Below, piece after piece: positions 47,357-56,344 of a stretch of 64,000 nucleotides of DNA (its first letter is position 1; each line of letters begins with the position of its first letter). A program made the translations under genes and the position numbers. The notes under the pieces were generated by a model, which saw only the letters and a list, made by a program, of their open reading frames with translations, made no database searches and was not told the DNA's origin. Location of the stretch: positions 1,561,464 to 1,625,463 of the forward strand of contig NZ_KE136479.1 in assembly GCF_000407165.1 (NCBI RefSeq). Reading direction: 5' to 3'. The DNA is from Enterococcus haemoperoxidus ATCC BAA-382. Its GTDB lineage: Bacteria; Bacillota; Bacilli; Lactobacillales; Enterococcaceae.

Positions 47357-49393
47357 TTACTTGATATTCGCCTCTAAATAATCGATCAATGGTTTACTGA
47401 TATTGGTCGCTGTATCATTTTTTCTAGAATCTTCCACCATAATCATCGCTTGGAATTTATTATTCGTCCGATCCATCGCTAAAAGGAAACTGTTCTCTTT
47501 TCCAACAGTATCTTGTTTATCCTTGATTTCAGCAGTACCAGTTTTTGCTGCTAACGAGAATTCTGGGTTATACATATTGTGAACATACCCAGTCTCATCT
47601 TCTACACTGCCAAGTAAATCAGTCACGATTGTGTTTGTGGCATTTGAACTAATAACATTTTCTTTAGTTTTTGTTTCTTTATTCAGTTCAATTTTTGGAT
47701 AAATCAATTTCCCTTCATTTTGGAACACTGTGTACATTGTCGCTTGTTGGATAGGTGTCACCAGCAACTGTCCTTGCCCGTAACCTGTATCTGCTAGTAA
47801 AATTTCAGACTTGAATTTGTCTTCATTGGAAATTTGTGCTGGGTTCATCGGAATGGACAAATCTAATTTTTCACCAAAAATAAATTTGTCTAACCCTTTT
47901 CTAAACGTATCTTCTCCCATACGCAAGGTTTGCTCTGCAAAATAGATATTATCAGAATTGACTAAGGCCGTTCTTAAGTTTACTGGGCTTGCTTCTTTTA
48001 CACGAGTGACAAAATAATCTCCCCATGAAGCATCCTTTTGCCATTTTAAACCGTTGATAGCAATTTCTTCATCAGGTTTTAAAGTGCCGGCATCTAAACC
48101 AATTCCACCAGTAATTGTTTTAAAGGTCGAACCTGGCGCATAGCCTGTTGCAAATCGTGCCGTAAATGGTAAATTCTCATTGTTCGCGTATCCGTCATAA
48201 TCGGCTTGAGAAATTCCATTTGCCATCTTATTTGGATCAAATGATGGCGAACTAGCTGCTGCTAACAAATCTCCCTGTTGTGGATCCATAATGACCGCAC
48301 TTCCTGGTCGGTTATTAAATATAGCATAGGATTGCGATTGTACATTATTATCAATCGTCAACTGAATTTTTTCGCCGTCTTTTTTATCTACTTTTTGCAA
48401 AACACTTTTGACAGCCCCGTTTTCATCAGTAATCGAGATATTCCCACCATCTTGACCTCGAAGTTCTTTATCGTATGCCTGCTCCAATCCAACTTTTCCA
48501 ATCACACCGTTACTGCTTAGTGTAGAGTCTTTTTCGATATCTTCTGCTGTGATTGTTCCGACATAACCTACTAATTGAGCTGCCGCTTCCTTCAAAGGAT
48601 AGTAGCGAACAATCGTATCTTGTGAGGCAGCACCTTTCGGCAACGTTGTCACTGGTTCAAAAGAAATCGTCATCGGAACAAACGCATCCGGCTTGACCCA
48701 ATCTTGTTTAAGTTTTTGTTCAACTTCGTCAACAGAAACTTTAAATTGTTCACTGAACGCTTTAATATTATCTGTTTTTTCTTGCCCTTCACCAAGTTTA
48801 CCTGGTACTATTCCAACCTGATCAAATGCTTGATTGACCGCAAGTCCTTCGCCTTTACGATCGACGATTTCACCTCTATTGGCCGCATCTATGCCAATAG
48901 AAATCTTATCCTGACCTGACATTTCGGGAAAAATCAAATTAGGAGCCCAGTTGATTTTATAATTCTCTCCTGTTTTTTTGATCGTCGTCTTATAGGATAA
49001 ATCTTTTAAATTACCTAATGGTGTTGTCATTTCTAACTTGTAAGTAAACGTATACTGCCCCTCTTTGTCTTGAATTACGTGGACATCTTTACTTTTAATT
49101 CCTTCCGCTTGAATTCCAGAAAAGACTGCTTGGTATTTTTCAACGAGTTTTGTGTTGTCATAACCGCTTTTCTTAACTGATGCTTCATTCAATAACTCAG
49201 GAAATTGCTCAAATTCTTGCTTTGAAAAATAATTTAAAAAAGTTTTAGCAGATTTTTCTGCTTTGTTTAACTCTTGCGTTTTCTGCCAAGAACTATAGGC
49301 AAAATAACCGCCTCCTATTGCTGCCACTGCAACAACACCACCAAGGGCTAAGAACACTGTTTTATTTGATTTTTTTTTACTTCTTCTTTCCAT
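47357..49393 (-). CDS. Low-affinity class B penicillin-binding protein (PBP4/PBP5 type)
   Basis: A 678-residue membrane-anchored transpeptidase. It has a basic start, one membrane helix (about 13-33), an NTF2-like MecA_N domain (about 40-150), a dimerisation domain, and a penicillin-binding transpeptidase domain. The active-site motifs are STFK (Ser near 423), SDN (near 479) and KTG (near 619). The domain order matches the enterococcal PBP that gives intrinsic reduced susceptibility to cephalosporins; that phenotype is inferred by homology. It is 36 bases upstream of nothing on its own strand except tsaB, from which it is separated by a terminator. Confidence 0.95.
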   Translation of the reverse strand: MERRSKKKSNKTVFLALGGVVAVAAIGGGYFAYSSWQKTQELNKAEKSAKTFLNYFSKQEFEQFPELLNEASVKKSGYDNTKLVEKYQAVFSGIQAEGIKSKDVHVIQDKEGQYTFTYKLEMTTPLGNLKDLSYKTTIKKTGENYKINWAPNLIFPEMSGQDKISIGIDAANRGEIVDRKGEGLAVNQAFDQVGIVPGKLGEGQEKTDNIKAFSEQFKVSVDEVEQKLKQDWVKPDAFVPMTISFEPVTTLPKGAASQDTIVRYYPLKEAAAQLVGYVGTITAEDIEKDSTLSSNGVIGKVGLEQAYDKELRGQDGGNISITDENGAVKSVLQKVDKKDGEKIQLTIDNNVQSQSYAIFNNRPGSAVIMDPQQGDLLAAASSPSFDPNKMANGISQADYDGYANNENLPFTARFATGYAPGSTFKTITGGIGLDAGTLKPDEEIAINGLKWQKDASWGDYFVTRVKEASPVNLRTALVNSDNIYFAEQTLRMGEDTFRKGLDKFIFGEKLDLSIPMNPAQISNEDKFKSEILLADTGYGQGQLLVTPIQQATMYTVFQNEGKLIYPKIELNKETKTKENVISSNATNTIVTDLLGSVEDETGYVHNMYNPEFSLAAKTGTAEIKDKQDTVGKENSFLLAMDRTNNKFQAMIMVEDSRKNDTATNISKPLIDYLEANIK

Positions 49394-49579
49394 TTTTCAA
49401 TCCCCCAACTCTTTAATTCAATCTGTTTTATTTATTATACCCTATCAGTCAAAATCTAAGGTAGAAAAATAAAAGTTTTATCCAAAATATAAAATTTTTG
49501 ACTACGATCTTCCATTTTTATCCTTCAATTTGGTTTTACAATCAGTCTCTAGCAGTATTTTTCTTACACTTACCTGTGG

Positions 49580-49585
49580 TATACT
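49580..49585 (+). promoter_or_regulatory. Promoter -10 of the SPFH operon
   Basis: TGGTATACT, an extended -10 element (TATACT 49580-49585), about 85 bases before the SPFH start codon. The rest of 49394-49673 shows no other clear element. Confidence 0.55.
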
Positions 49586-49673
49586 ATTTTCACATACTAC
49601 TTTTTTATTTAGCCATGCATAAGGTCTCTTCAAGACGACTCAGCTAGGCTTTCAATTTTAGGAGGGATTTCAG

Positions 49674-50906
49674 ATGGGAATTATAAAAGCAGCAACAAGT
49701 ACTATCGGTGGAGGCTTAGCTGATCAGTGGATCGAAGTTATCGAGCCTGATAATATGGGCGATACGACGGTTATGACAAAAGGTGTTTTTGTTCGTAAAA
49801 ATGATAAACGTGGTTCAAATCGCAAAGGAACCGAAGATGTTTTAACAGACGGTTCTGTTATCCATGTCTATCCAAACATGATGATGATATTAGTCGATGG
49901 CGGTAAGATTATTGACTATACTGCAGAAGAAGGATACTACACTGTTAAAAATGATTCAGCGCCTTCAGCATTCAACGGGTCATTAAAAGATGCAATCTCT
50001 GAAACATTCGATCGCTTTAAATTTGGTGGTGTAACACCTCAAAAACAACAAGTATTTTATATCAATTTACAAGAAATCAAAGGGATCAAGTTTGGGACAT
50101 CGTCACCAATCAATTATTTTGACAATTTTTACAATGCAGAACTATTTTTACGTGCACATGGGAATTACTCAATCAAAATTACTGACCCGTTGTTATTTTT
50201 TTCAAATGCGATTCCTAGAAATAAAAGCCAAGTTGATATCAATGATATTAACGAACAATACTTGGCAGAATTTTTAACAGCACTACAATCTGCGATCAAT
50301 AAAATGTCTGCTGACGGCGAACGTATTTCGTATGTACCATCTAAAAGTTTAGAATTAAGTAAATATATGGGGCAAGCGTTAGATGATGAATGGCGCGAGT
50401 TACGCGGTATGGAAATTGTTTCTGTTGCTGTAGCCAGCATTTCTTATACAGATGATTCTACTAAATTGATCAATATGCGTAACCAAGGTGCCATGCTTAG
50501 TGACGCTAGTGTTCGTGAAGGGTATGTGCAAGGCTCGATGGCTCGTGGAATGGAAGCAGCCGGAAGTAACGAGGGTGGTGCCATGAATGGCTTTATGGGT
50601 GTTGGCATGGGAATGAATACAAGCGGGAACTATTTTGCTCAAGCCTCTCAAACCAATCAACAACAAATGCAGGAAAAACAAAATCAGCAAAACGCTCAAG
50701 GTTCTTCCGATACTTGGACCTGCCCACAATGCGGAACTGAAAATAATGGTAAATTTTGCTCAAATTGTGGAACACCTAAACCAACGAATGAAAAACCTAA
50801 ATTAGAAATGAAATGCAGTGAATGTAGCGAAGTTGTTGATTTATCTAATGGTATTCCAAAATTCTGTCCACATTGTGGCAAACCGTTCCAAGGTATTCCT
50901 TTATAA
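49674..50906 (+). CDS. SPFH-domain protein with two zinc ribbons (YdjI-like)
   Basis: A 410-residue protein. Residues 1-290 form an SPFH/band 7-like domain of the YdjI (virion core protein-like) type, with QWIEVIEPDNMGDTTVM, the FGTSSPINYFDNFYNAELFLRA-type core near residue 145 and REGYVQGSMARGMEAAGSN. A Gln/Asn-rich linker follows, then zinc ribbons CPQCGTENNGKFCSNCG and CSECSEVV...CPHCG. In Bacillus subtilis, YdjI works with YdjG and YdjH in the pspA membrane-stress operon. The ATG follows AGGAGGG. First of three genes. Confidence 0.88.
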   Translation: MGIIKAATSTIGGGLADQWIEVIEPDNMGDTTVMTKGVFVRKNDKRGSNRKGTEDVLTDGSVIHVYPNMMMILVDGGKIIDYTAEEGYYTVKNDSAPSAFNGSLKDAISETFDRFKFGGVTPQKQQVFYINLQEIKGIKFGTSSPINYFDNFYNAELFLRAHGNYSIKITDPLLFFSNAIPRNKSQVDINDINEQYLAEFLTALQSAINKMSADGERISYVPSKSLELSKYMGQALDDEWRELRGMEIVSVAVASISYTDDSTKLINMRNQGAMLSDASVREGYVQGSMARGMEAAGSNEGGAMNGFMGVGMGMNTSGNYFAQASQTNQQQMQEKQNQQNAQGSSDTWTCPQCGTENNGKFCSNCGTPKPTNEKPKLEMKCSECSEVVDLSNGIPKFCPHCGKPFQGIPL

Positions 50907-51025
50907 AAAATGATTAGGGCTAGGCGACCGTGTCCTGCCCTTTTTCTATCTAATTTAAACACTAAAAATTTGTATTAGAATCAAGTTACGATAATTTTAA
51001 TGAATTTTCAAAGAAAGGAATAATC

Positions 51026-52195
51026 ATGACGGATACATTTACACACAAATGCCCAAATTGTGGCGGACCTTTGTTATTCGACCCTAAAGATCAAAAATTT
51101 CATTGTGAATACTGCTTAAGTGTTTATACGGAGGATGAAGTCACCGCTTATGAAAAAACGCAGCACGAAGCACATTTAGAAAGCCCTAAACAAGCCTCTG
51201 AACCAGAACTTACATTTTCAGCCGATTCACAAGTAGACGAAATGACGGTTGAGGAAAAAGAAGCTTTTAAAGAAGCAACTGGAACTGACGGAATGGAAGA
51301 GGATACATTGGAAGGCGCAATGGAATTATTCAATTGTCCAAGTTGCGGTGCGCAAATCGTCACCGAAGCCACAACTGCTGCTACTTATTGTTATTATTGT
51401 CACAATCCGGTTGTTTTAGCTGGACGACTGACTGGAAATTTCCTACCCGAAAAAGTCTTGCCATTTGCAATTGAAAAAGAAGAAGCCGTTGAGAAGTTTT
51501 TGGCTTGGACAAAGAAAAAATGGTTTATTCCTAAAGACTTCTTCAATAAAGAACAGATCGATAAAATGACTGGTGTCTATTTCCCCTACTGGGTTGTAGA
51601 TGCTGAAATTGATGGTCAAATGCAAGGTATGGGGACAACAATTCGCATCTGGCGTATCGGTGACATTGAGTATACTGAAACAAAACAGTTCGATGTCCAG
51701 CGTAAAGGGAAGATTTCATTTAAGGAATTGATCAAAAATGCGCTCTCTAAAAATGTCCAACAAAAAATGGTTGAAGCCGTTCAACCGTTTATATTAGATA
51801 AAGCCGTATCGTTTAAAAGTCAATATTTGGCTGGATTCCAAGCGGAAAAACGCGACATTGAATATGATGCAATCCAACAATCTATCCAAAGTGAGCTGAA
51901 AAATTACTCCGAATCTATTCTAAGAGATACAGCTTCCGGCTATACTACCCTAACAAAATTACAAACAGATATTTCCTTAGAAAATGAAGAAAATCACTAT
52001 ATGCTTTTGCCGATTTGGGTCGTGACCTATCGCAGCAATGAGCAGTCTAAAAAAGTCTATTACTACGCTATGAACGGTCAAACTGGAAAAGTCAGCGGTA
52101 TTTTACCTGTAAGTTACAAAAGATTAGGATTGTTTACTTTTGGAATTTTTGCTACAATTTTAGCTATTTTCCTGATTGGAGGGTGGTTTATATGA
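51026..52195 (+). CDS. Zinc-ribbon membrane protein (YdjG-like)
   Basis: A 389-residue protein with an N-terminal TFIIB-like zinc ribbon CPNCGGPLLF...CEYC (residues 9-31), an acidic linker, a second ribbon CPSCGAQI...CYYCHN (about 109-131), a soluble middle domain beginning PFAIEKEEAVEKF and a single C-terminal membrane helix (about 364-387). This layout resembles B. subtilis YdjG, partner of the SPFH protein YdjI. The ATG follows AAAGGAATAATC. Its stop overlaps the next start in ATGA, so translation is coupled. Confidence 0.83.
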   Translation: MTDTFTHKCPNCGGPLLFDPKDQKFHCEYCLSVYTEDEVTAYEKTQHEAHLESPKQASEPELTFSADSQVDEMTVEEKEAFKEATGTDGMEEDTLEGAMELFNCPSCGAQIVTEATTAATYCYYCHNPVVLAGRLTGNFLPEKVLPFAIEKEEAVEKFLAWTKKKWFIPKDFFNKEQIDKMTGVYFPYWVVDAEIDGQMQGMGTTIRIWRIGDIEYTETKQFDVQRKGKISFKELIKNALSKNVQQKMVEAVQPFILDKAVSFKSQYLAGFQAEKRDIEYDAIQQSIQSELKNYSESILRDTASGYTTLTKLQTDISLENEENHYMLLPIWVVTYRSNEQSKKVYYYAMNGQTGKVSGILPVSYKRLGLFTFGIFATILAIFLIGGWFI

Positions 52196-52995
52196 GAAAG
52201 CTTGCTTTTAGCTTATTTACCGCTATTTTTATACTTTTCGGCTTTTCAATGGATGTTCAAGCAGCAGAAGATTCGATTGATGATCAAGCTTCACTTTTTA
52301 CATCTCAAGAGATTACTCAGTTAAAAGAAGCGATCGTCCCTATCGAAGCCAAGACAAAAGCTCGTGTTTTCATTGTAACAAATACTGATAATGATATTGA
52401 TTCAAAACGCTTTGCGGATTATTATATGCTTGATCGTATTGGCAAGGATACGAATGGGATTACTTTTTATTTTGATATGAATCAGAGAAAGTTTATAATT
52501 TCAACTTCTGGGAATATGATCGATTACTTGGATGATAAACGAATCAATAAAACCTTAGATGAAATTGAGCCTAGTATGATCGCTGGTAATTATTTTCAAG
52601 CAGCTCAAAGTTTCCTAAACAATACCAGTCATTACTTTGATCAAGGCGTTCCAGGAGGGCATTACCGTGTTGATACTGAAACCGGGAAAATCACTCGATA
52701 TAAAAGCTTGACTAAAACAGAAATTATTATTGCTTTTTTGGCAGCAATGTTATTAAGTGGCATTTTCTTTGCTGTTAGTATTTCAAAATATCAATTAAAA
52801 TTTGGGACATACAAGTACCCTTTTAGAGAAAAATCTAGTCTTAATTTAACTAGCAGAAATGATGTACTGATCAATTCATTCGTTACTACTCGTCGTATCC
52901 CTAGAAACAATTCCAGCGGTGGTGGTTCTGGTGGTGGAAGTAGCACTAACTCCACTGGTGGAGGAACATTTGGCGGCGGCGGTCGCAGTTTTTAA
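52192..52995 (+). CDS. TPM-domain membrane protein with a Gly-rich tail (YdjH-like)
   Basis: A 267-residue protein with a signal peptide (to about ...VQAAE), a TPM_phosphatase (YgcG-type) extracellular domain with DDQASLFTSQEITQL and RVFIVTNTDNDID, one membrane helix near residues 180-200 and a C-terminal tail of Gly/Ser repeats ending GGGTFGGGGRSF. TPM domains are common next to membrane-stress proteins, though enzymatic activity is unproven. The ATG at 52192 sits after GGAGGG and overlaps the previous stop codon; the GTG at 52183 falls in the binding site. Last gene of the module, followed by a very strong terminator. Confidence 0.87.
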   Translation: MRKLAFSLFTAIFILFGFSMDVQAAEDSIDDQASLFTSQEITQLKEAIVPIEAKTKARVFIVTNTDNDIDSKRFADYYMLDRIGKDTNGITFYFDMNQRKFIISTSGNMIDYLDDKRINKTLDEIEPSMIAGNYFQAAQSFLNNTSHYFDQGVPGGHYRVDTETGKITRYKSLTKTEIIIAFLAAMLLSGIFFAVSISKYQLKFGTYKYPFREKSSLNLTSRNDVLINSFVTTRRIPRNNSSGGGSGGGSSTNSTGGGTFGGGGRSF

Positions 52996-53009
52996 ATAAA
53001 CTAGCGTTT

Positions 53010-53063
53010 AATAAAATCCCCATTCAACAATGATGAGCATCGTTGTTGAATGGGGATTTTATT
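53010..53063 (+). terminator. Terminator after the SPFH module
   Basis: A perfect 21-bp outer stem (53010-53030 with 53043-53063, arm AATAAAATCCCC...), with further pairing inward and a very short loop. It ends in TTTTATT, 15 bases after the stop codon. The first part of the following intergenic region (53064-53280) shows no gene I accept. Confidence 0.9.
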
Positions 53064-53312
53064 ATGTCCTTTCATAACACTAGCAATACTGCTATCTTCT
53101 TTATATCAATAAACGAATATTTTATCTATAAATCGGATGTTTTCTACTGGTATTTTTTTATTTTTCAAATAATTGGTTTACTAACAAAAGTCACCTTGTT
53201 ATTTAGCAAAATACAAGGTAGTATAGAGTAAAATAGCCCTTAAATAAATGATTTAGCTTTTATCTTACTTGGGCCTTCTATAACCATTATTTTATAAAGT
53301 GAGGATATATTG

Positions 53313-53858
53313 ATGAAAAATTTACTAAGTTTAGGAGTCTTAACATTATGCAGTGTAACCTTAGCTGCTTGCACAGGAAATAACAACTCTACTAACGAGA
53401 AAAAATCTGAACATACAGCAACTTCCCAAAAGAAAACTGACGAAGTCTATTTTAAAGATGATACCTTAAAAATAGATATGGCAACCTTGAAAATACTTTC
53501 TACTGAGGTATTACAAGCCGATGAAAGCCTATATAGAGAAAAACCTCAATTAGCGATTACCTATGAGGTTACTAATGACAGCGATGAGCTTATTTCTGCC
53601 TCTACTGTCTGGATAGCTTGTATGGGACTGACTCAAGAAGGTGAAAACACAATCAATAAGCTAACTGTTGGTATGACGCCACAAGATGAAAAATTTACTG
53701 AATACACAGAACATCAATTAGATGACATAAAACCTGGTGGTACAGCCAAAGCAGTCATCTCTTATGATTTAGAGGATACAGAAACACCAGTTAAATTAAA
53801 AGCAAATCAAGGAATGGCTGGAAAAGAACTGGGAAAAAGAATGATCAACTTAAAATAA
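53313..53858 (+). CDS. DUF5067-type lipoprotein
   Basis: A 181-residue lipoprotein. The signal sequence MKNLLSLGVLTLCSVTLAAC places the lipobox LAAC with the lipid-modified cysteine at residue 20. A Ser/Thr/Lys-rich linker follows, then a beta-sandwich domain with LAITYEVTNDSDELISAS and a final IKPGGTAKAVISYDLED, typical of DUF5067 proteins. It is expected on the outer face of the membrane; function unknown. The ATG at 53313 lies 9 bases after GTGAGGA. Confidence 0.85.
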   Translation: MKNLLSLGVLTLCSVTLAACTGNNNSTNEKKSEHTATSQKKTDEVYFKDDTLKIDMATLKILSTEVLQADESLYREKPQLAITYEVTNDSDELISASTVWIACMGLTQEGENTINKLTVGMTPQDEKFTEYTEHQLDDIKPGGTAKAVISYDLEDTETPVKLKANQGMAGKELGKRMINLK

Positions 53859-53889
53859 TAATTGATTGAAATGTAAAACTAAAAAAACA

Positions 53890-53924
53890 GGGACAGCAGT
53901 CGTAATTCCATTGACTACTGTCCC
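53890..53924. terminator. Bidirectional terminator between lipoprotein and broken monooxygenase
   Basis: Stem GGGACAGCAGTC (53890-53901) with GACTACTGTCCC (53913-53924), one mismatch, flanked by an A-run. On the minus strand it is followed by seven T. Confidence 0.82.
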
Positions 53925-53936
53925 TATTCTTAATGA

Positions 53937-54243
53937 TCAACGATTTGTTACTTCGTTATTATCCAAAAATCGTTGCATTCGTAAAAAAGTATCGTCTTCT
54001 CAAATAAATTGATTTATCTGTGGAACTAATCTTTTAAAATATTATGATTCAACGTGATTGTTTAACGCTTTTTCATTCGGCCACTCTTCGATAAAAATAA
54101 AATGACCGGGGGCAGTTTGATCAATATGCAACACTTTGAGATTCTCTCTTTGTTTTTCTACTAGCTTTTTATATAGAGGATAGAGGGACAACTTTTTCAA
54201 TATGTTCAAGTTTAATAAAATCTTCGGCAATTAATTTCAACAT
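53937..54243 (-). pseudogene. Broken antibiotic-biosynthesis monooxygenase (ABM) domain gene
   Basis: The reading begins MLKLIAEDFIKLEHIEKVVPL at 54243 and then shifts frame. A 7-bp tandem duplication (CCTCTATCCTCTAT near 54177-54190 on the minus strand) accounts for it. With one copy removed, the frame continues as VVPLYKKLVEKQREN, ...HFIFIEEWPNEKALNNHVES. A TAA at 54042-54044 and a TGA 13 codons later interrupt the rest (YFKRLVPQINQFI, then EDDTFLRMQRFLDNNEV) before a final TGA at 53937-53939. Without the three lesions the product would be about 100 residues, an ABM-fold protein such as a putative quinol monooxygenase. The text of the family pattern (HIDQTAPGHFIFIEEW) is well preserved, so decay is recent. 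Confidence 0.88.
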
Positions 54244-54279
54244 ATCTGTTCTTCATTTCTGTTATTTTTTAGACAAAAA

Positions 54280-54401
54280 AAAGGCCTAACAGCCTTGTTA
54301 AATCAACTATTCATTCAGACACATGGCGGCACCTACTTAGTGCTGCTTCCTTCCGGATCTGACACGCTTCGTAAGCCCACCATTGTCCTAGCCTTTCGGC
54401 A
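54280..54401 (-). ncRNA. ffs: Small signal recognition particle RNA (4.5S type)
   Basis: The minus strand carries the SRP domain IV core: TCAGATCCGGAAGGAAGCAG with GGAAGGAAGCAGC at 54342-54354, inside a long imperfect hairpin with GGTGGGCTTACG and GTAGGTGCCGCC arms. A 5' GCCGAAAGGC helix and a -10 TATACT at 54408-54413 lie upstream. The 3' end has a stem AAGGC/GCCTT and a T-run at 54275-54282. The RNA binds Ffh and targets membrane proteins. It lies just after tadA on the same strand. Confidence 0.92.
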
Positions 54402-54433
54402 AGATTTAGTATACCGCATTTTTTGATGCTTGG

Positions 54434-54946
54434 CTAGTCTTTCTGTTGATTTTTTAAAAATTTCTTTTCTTCTCTCAGTGTTCTAAAAAAATTTGAAAGC
54501 AAATCACCGCATTCTTGCTCTAAAATTCCCGATTCAACGTAAGCAACATGATTGAATCGCTCATCTTCCAAGAGATTCATTAAAGTACCAGCTGTTCCAC
54601 CTTTTGGATCCTTTGCCCCATAGTAAACTTCGTTGACTCTAGAAAGAATCATTGCACCGCTACACATAGGACACGGCTCTAACGTGACAAATAATTGAGC
54701 ACGTTCTAAACGCCAGTTTTCAATCGTTGCACAAGCTTGTTTAATAGCATAGATTTCTGCATGAGCCGTTGCATCTTGGCTCTCTTCTCTAAGATTATGT
54801 CCACGACCAATAATTTCTCCATCCAAAACAATAATTGCACCAATCGGGACTTCTTTAATGGCTTCCGCTTTTTTAGCTTCCTTGATGGCTTCTGTCATAA
54901 ATTTTTCTTTTTCTTCGATCGTTAAACTGCTTGTCTTTTCATTCAA
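54434..54946 (-). CDS. tadA: tRNA-specific adenosine deaminase
   Basis: Converts A34 to inosine in tRNA-Arg(ACG). The 170 residues contain VPIGAIIVLDGEIIGRGHN, the zinc/catalytic TAHAEIYAI and the zinc-binding EPCPMCSGAM, the hallmarks of TadA. The start appears to be TTG at 54946, 10 bases after GAGG; the next in-frame ATG (codon 17) would remove a helix normally present. It is immediately followed by the SRP RNA gene, a frequent arrangement in Firmicutes. Confidence 0.95.
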   Translation of the reverse strand: MNEKTSSLTIEEKEKFMTEAIKEAKKAEAIKEVPIGAIIVLDGEIIGRGHNLREESQDATAHAEIYAIKQACATIENWRLERAQLFVTLEPCPMCSGAMILSRVNEVYYGAKDPKGGTAGTLMNLLEDERFNHVAYVESGILEQECGDLLSNFFRTLREEKKFLKNQQKD

Positions 54947-55015
54947 GCGATTTCCGCCTCTCGTTCTTTATACTTTTCCCTCATTCATGGTACAATAAAC
55001 TAGTGAGGTGTGTCT

Positions 55016-55870
55016 ATGACTATTGAAGAATTAATTGAATTGTATCCCGCAGGTAAAATCCAACAAACAAAAGCCACAAGCGAAGCTCTTTCATTACCGG
55101 TCAACGGAAAATATTTTGTCCTTGCCAAAGAAGCACTACAAGAGACAGAAATTCGTTTATTGGAAACCTTATTTCCTGCAAAGGAATATTTTGTCAATCA
55201 AAAAAATCATCCTTGGTTTGGCTATTTATTCGATCAAATGCCTATTGATGTTGACGGGACATTTCGTATCATGCAATTTCAACTCAAAAAACCGAAAGCG
55301 TTTTTACAATCAGAATGGGAAAATAGCATCACAGAAATCTTCCCTAATCTCGATGATTTCTTTTTCACTACTGAAAATGATGGCGTTTTAATAGAAAAAT
55401 ACGCCAAAAATCACTATACCTTAGAAGAGCTCCAAAGTATATTCTTAACATTAGATGCAGATTTTGATTCTTCGACGACTGTTTATGTAGGAAATTTCTT
55501 CTTAGCTAGTGATGGTATTTTGACATTATTCCAAGAAGAGCAACAAATTTTTAAAGCAGAAGTAGACAATCTTAAGGTTAAATCCACCTTTTCTTTGTCT
55601 GATGTGGCTTTGCATTATTTCACTAAAGAGGCAATGAATCAAAGCAAGATCGTACAAACATTTGCCAAACAACTGGTTTTAACAAGTGAACTTCAAAAAA
55701 TCATCCTTGCTCTTTGGCATAATCAAGGCAATATTAGTTCAGCTGCCAAAGATTTATACATGCATCGTAATACTCTTCATTACCGTTTAGAAAAATTCTA
55801 CGAGCAAACAGGACTTTCTTTAAAGAGAATGGATGATCTTGTATTTTGCTATTTATTGATCACAAAATAA
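55016..55870 (+). CDS. PucR/CdaR-type helix-turn-helix protein
   Basis: A 284-residue cytoplasmic protein. Its C-terminal ~60 residues (IILALWHNQGNISSAAKDLYM then HRNTLHYRLEKFYEQTGL) are the HTH_30 domain found in PucR and CdaR regulators. The first ~220 residues contain no GGDEF- or sugar-diacid-like signature I recognise, though the ligand-sensing position suggests a regulator. The ATG at 55016 lies 7 bases after GAGG. It is a single gene with its own bidirectional terminator, divergent from tadA. The target genes are unknown. Confidence 0.82.
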   Translation: MTIEELIELYPAGKIQQTKATSEALSLPVNGKYFVLAKEALQETEIRLLETLFPAKEYFVNQKNHPWFGYLFDQMPIDVDGTFRIMQFQLKKPKAFLQSEWENSITEIFPNLDDFFFTTENDGVLIEKYAKNHYTLEELQSIFLTLDADFDSSTTVYVGNFFLASDGILTLFQEEQQIFKAEVDNLKVKSTFSLSDVALHYFTKEAMNQSKIVQTFAKQLVLTSELQKIILALWHNQGNISSAAKDLYMHRNTLHYRLEKFYEQTGLSLKRMDDLVFCYLLITK

Positions 55871-55872
55871 AA

Positions 55873-55923
55873 TAAGAGTGACTGGGACATAACTCTATGA
55901 GTCATACACCTCAGTCACTCTTA
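55873..55923. terminator. Bidirectional terminator
   Basis: Perfect 12-bp stem (55873-55884 with 55912-55923, arm TAAGAGTGACTG) between convergent genes. T-rich sequence follows on both strands, more clearly on the minus strand. Confidence 0.8.
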
Positions 55924-55926
55924 TCT

Positions 55927-56262
55927 TTACATCATTTCTTCAACAAAACTGACTAAACGATCTTTCAAATTCTCCGTATTGTCTTTTAAAGATTCTCCGT
56001 AAGAAGAGATTTTTTTTCTACCGTCTTTGACCTTACCTAAAACGTTCATCATAGAATCAAGCTCATCATCAGATAAATCATCTACAATTCCTAGCAATTT
56101 TTCATTGCCGCCAAATTTATCGTTTACAAATTTTTTTGCTTTAAAACGATTTGAGACATGGTACACTTTTTTTACAATTTTCTCAGATGCGATCACCGCA
56201 ACTGAAACACCTGCTACCGCAGCAATACTTAAACCGATACTAATTTTTGTTGATGTTTTCAT
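55927..56262 (-). CDS. Membrane-anchored hypothetical protein, 111 residues
   Basis: A small protein with an N-terminal membrane helix (ISIGLSIAAVAGVSVAVIA, about 7-25) and a lysine/aspartate-rich, helical remainder, probably cytoplasmic or surface coiled. It contains VNDKFGGNEKLLGIVDDLSDDELDS and ends in a charged helix. The ATG follows AGGAGCTGAAGAG. It stands alone, convergent with the PucR-type gene. No family with known function is recognised. Confidence 0.7.
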   Translation of the reverse strand: MKTSTKISIGLSIAAVAGVSVAVIASEKIVKKVYHVSNRFKAKKFVNDKFGGNEKLLGIVDDLSDDELDSMMNVLGKVKDGRKKISSYGESLKDNTENLKDRLVSFVEEMM

Positions 56263-56344
56263 TCTCTTCAGCTCCTTCTTACTATCTATTCTTATGATAA
56301 CACACTCTTAAAAATTGAGGTAATAAAACAAAACATCGCAAATT

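Noticed and set aside
49394-49579. Search for a resistance-type regulator or leader peptide before the penicillin-binding protein
   Set aside because: No open frame with a ribosome binding site or attenuator hairpin seen.
53043-53231. 62-codon plus-strand frame after the SPFH module
   Set aside because: It starts inside the terminator stem, has no ribosome binding site and resembles no protein family.
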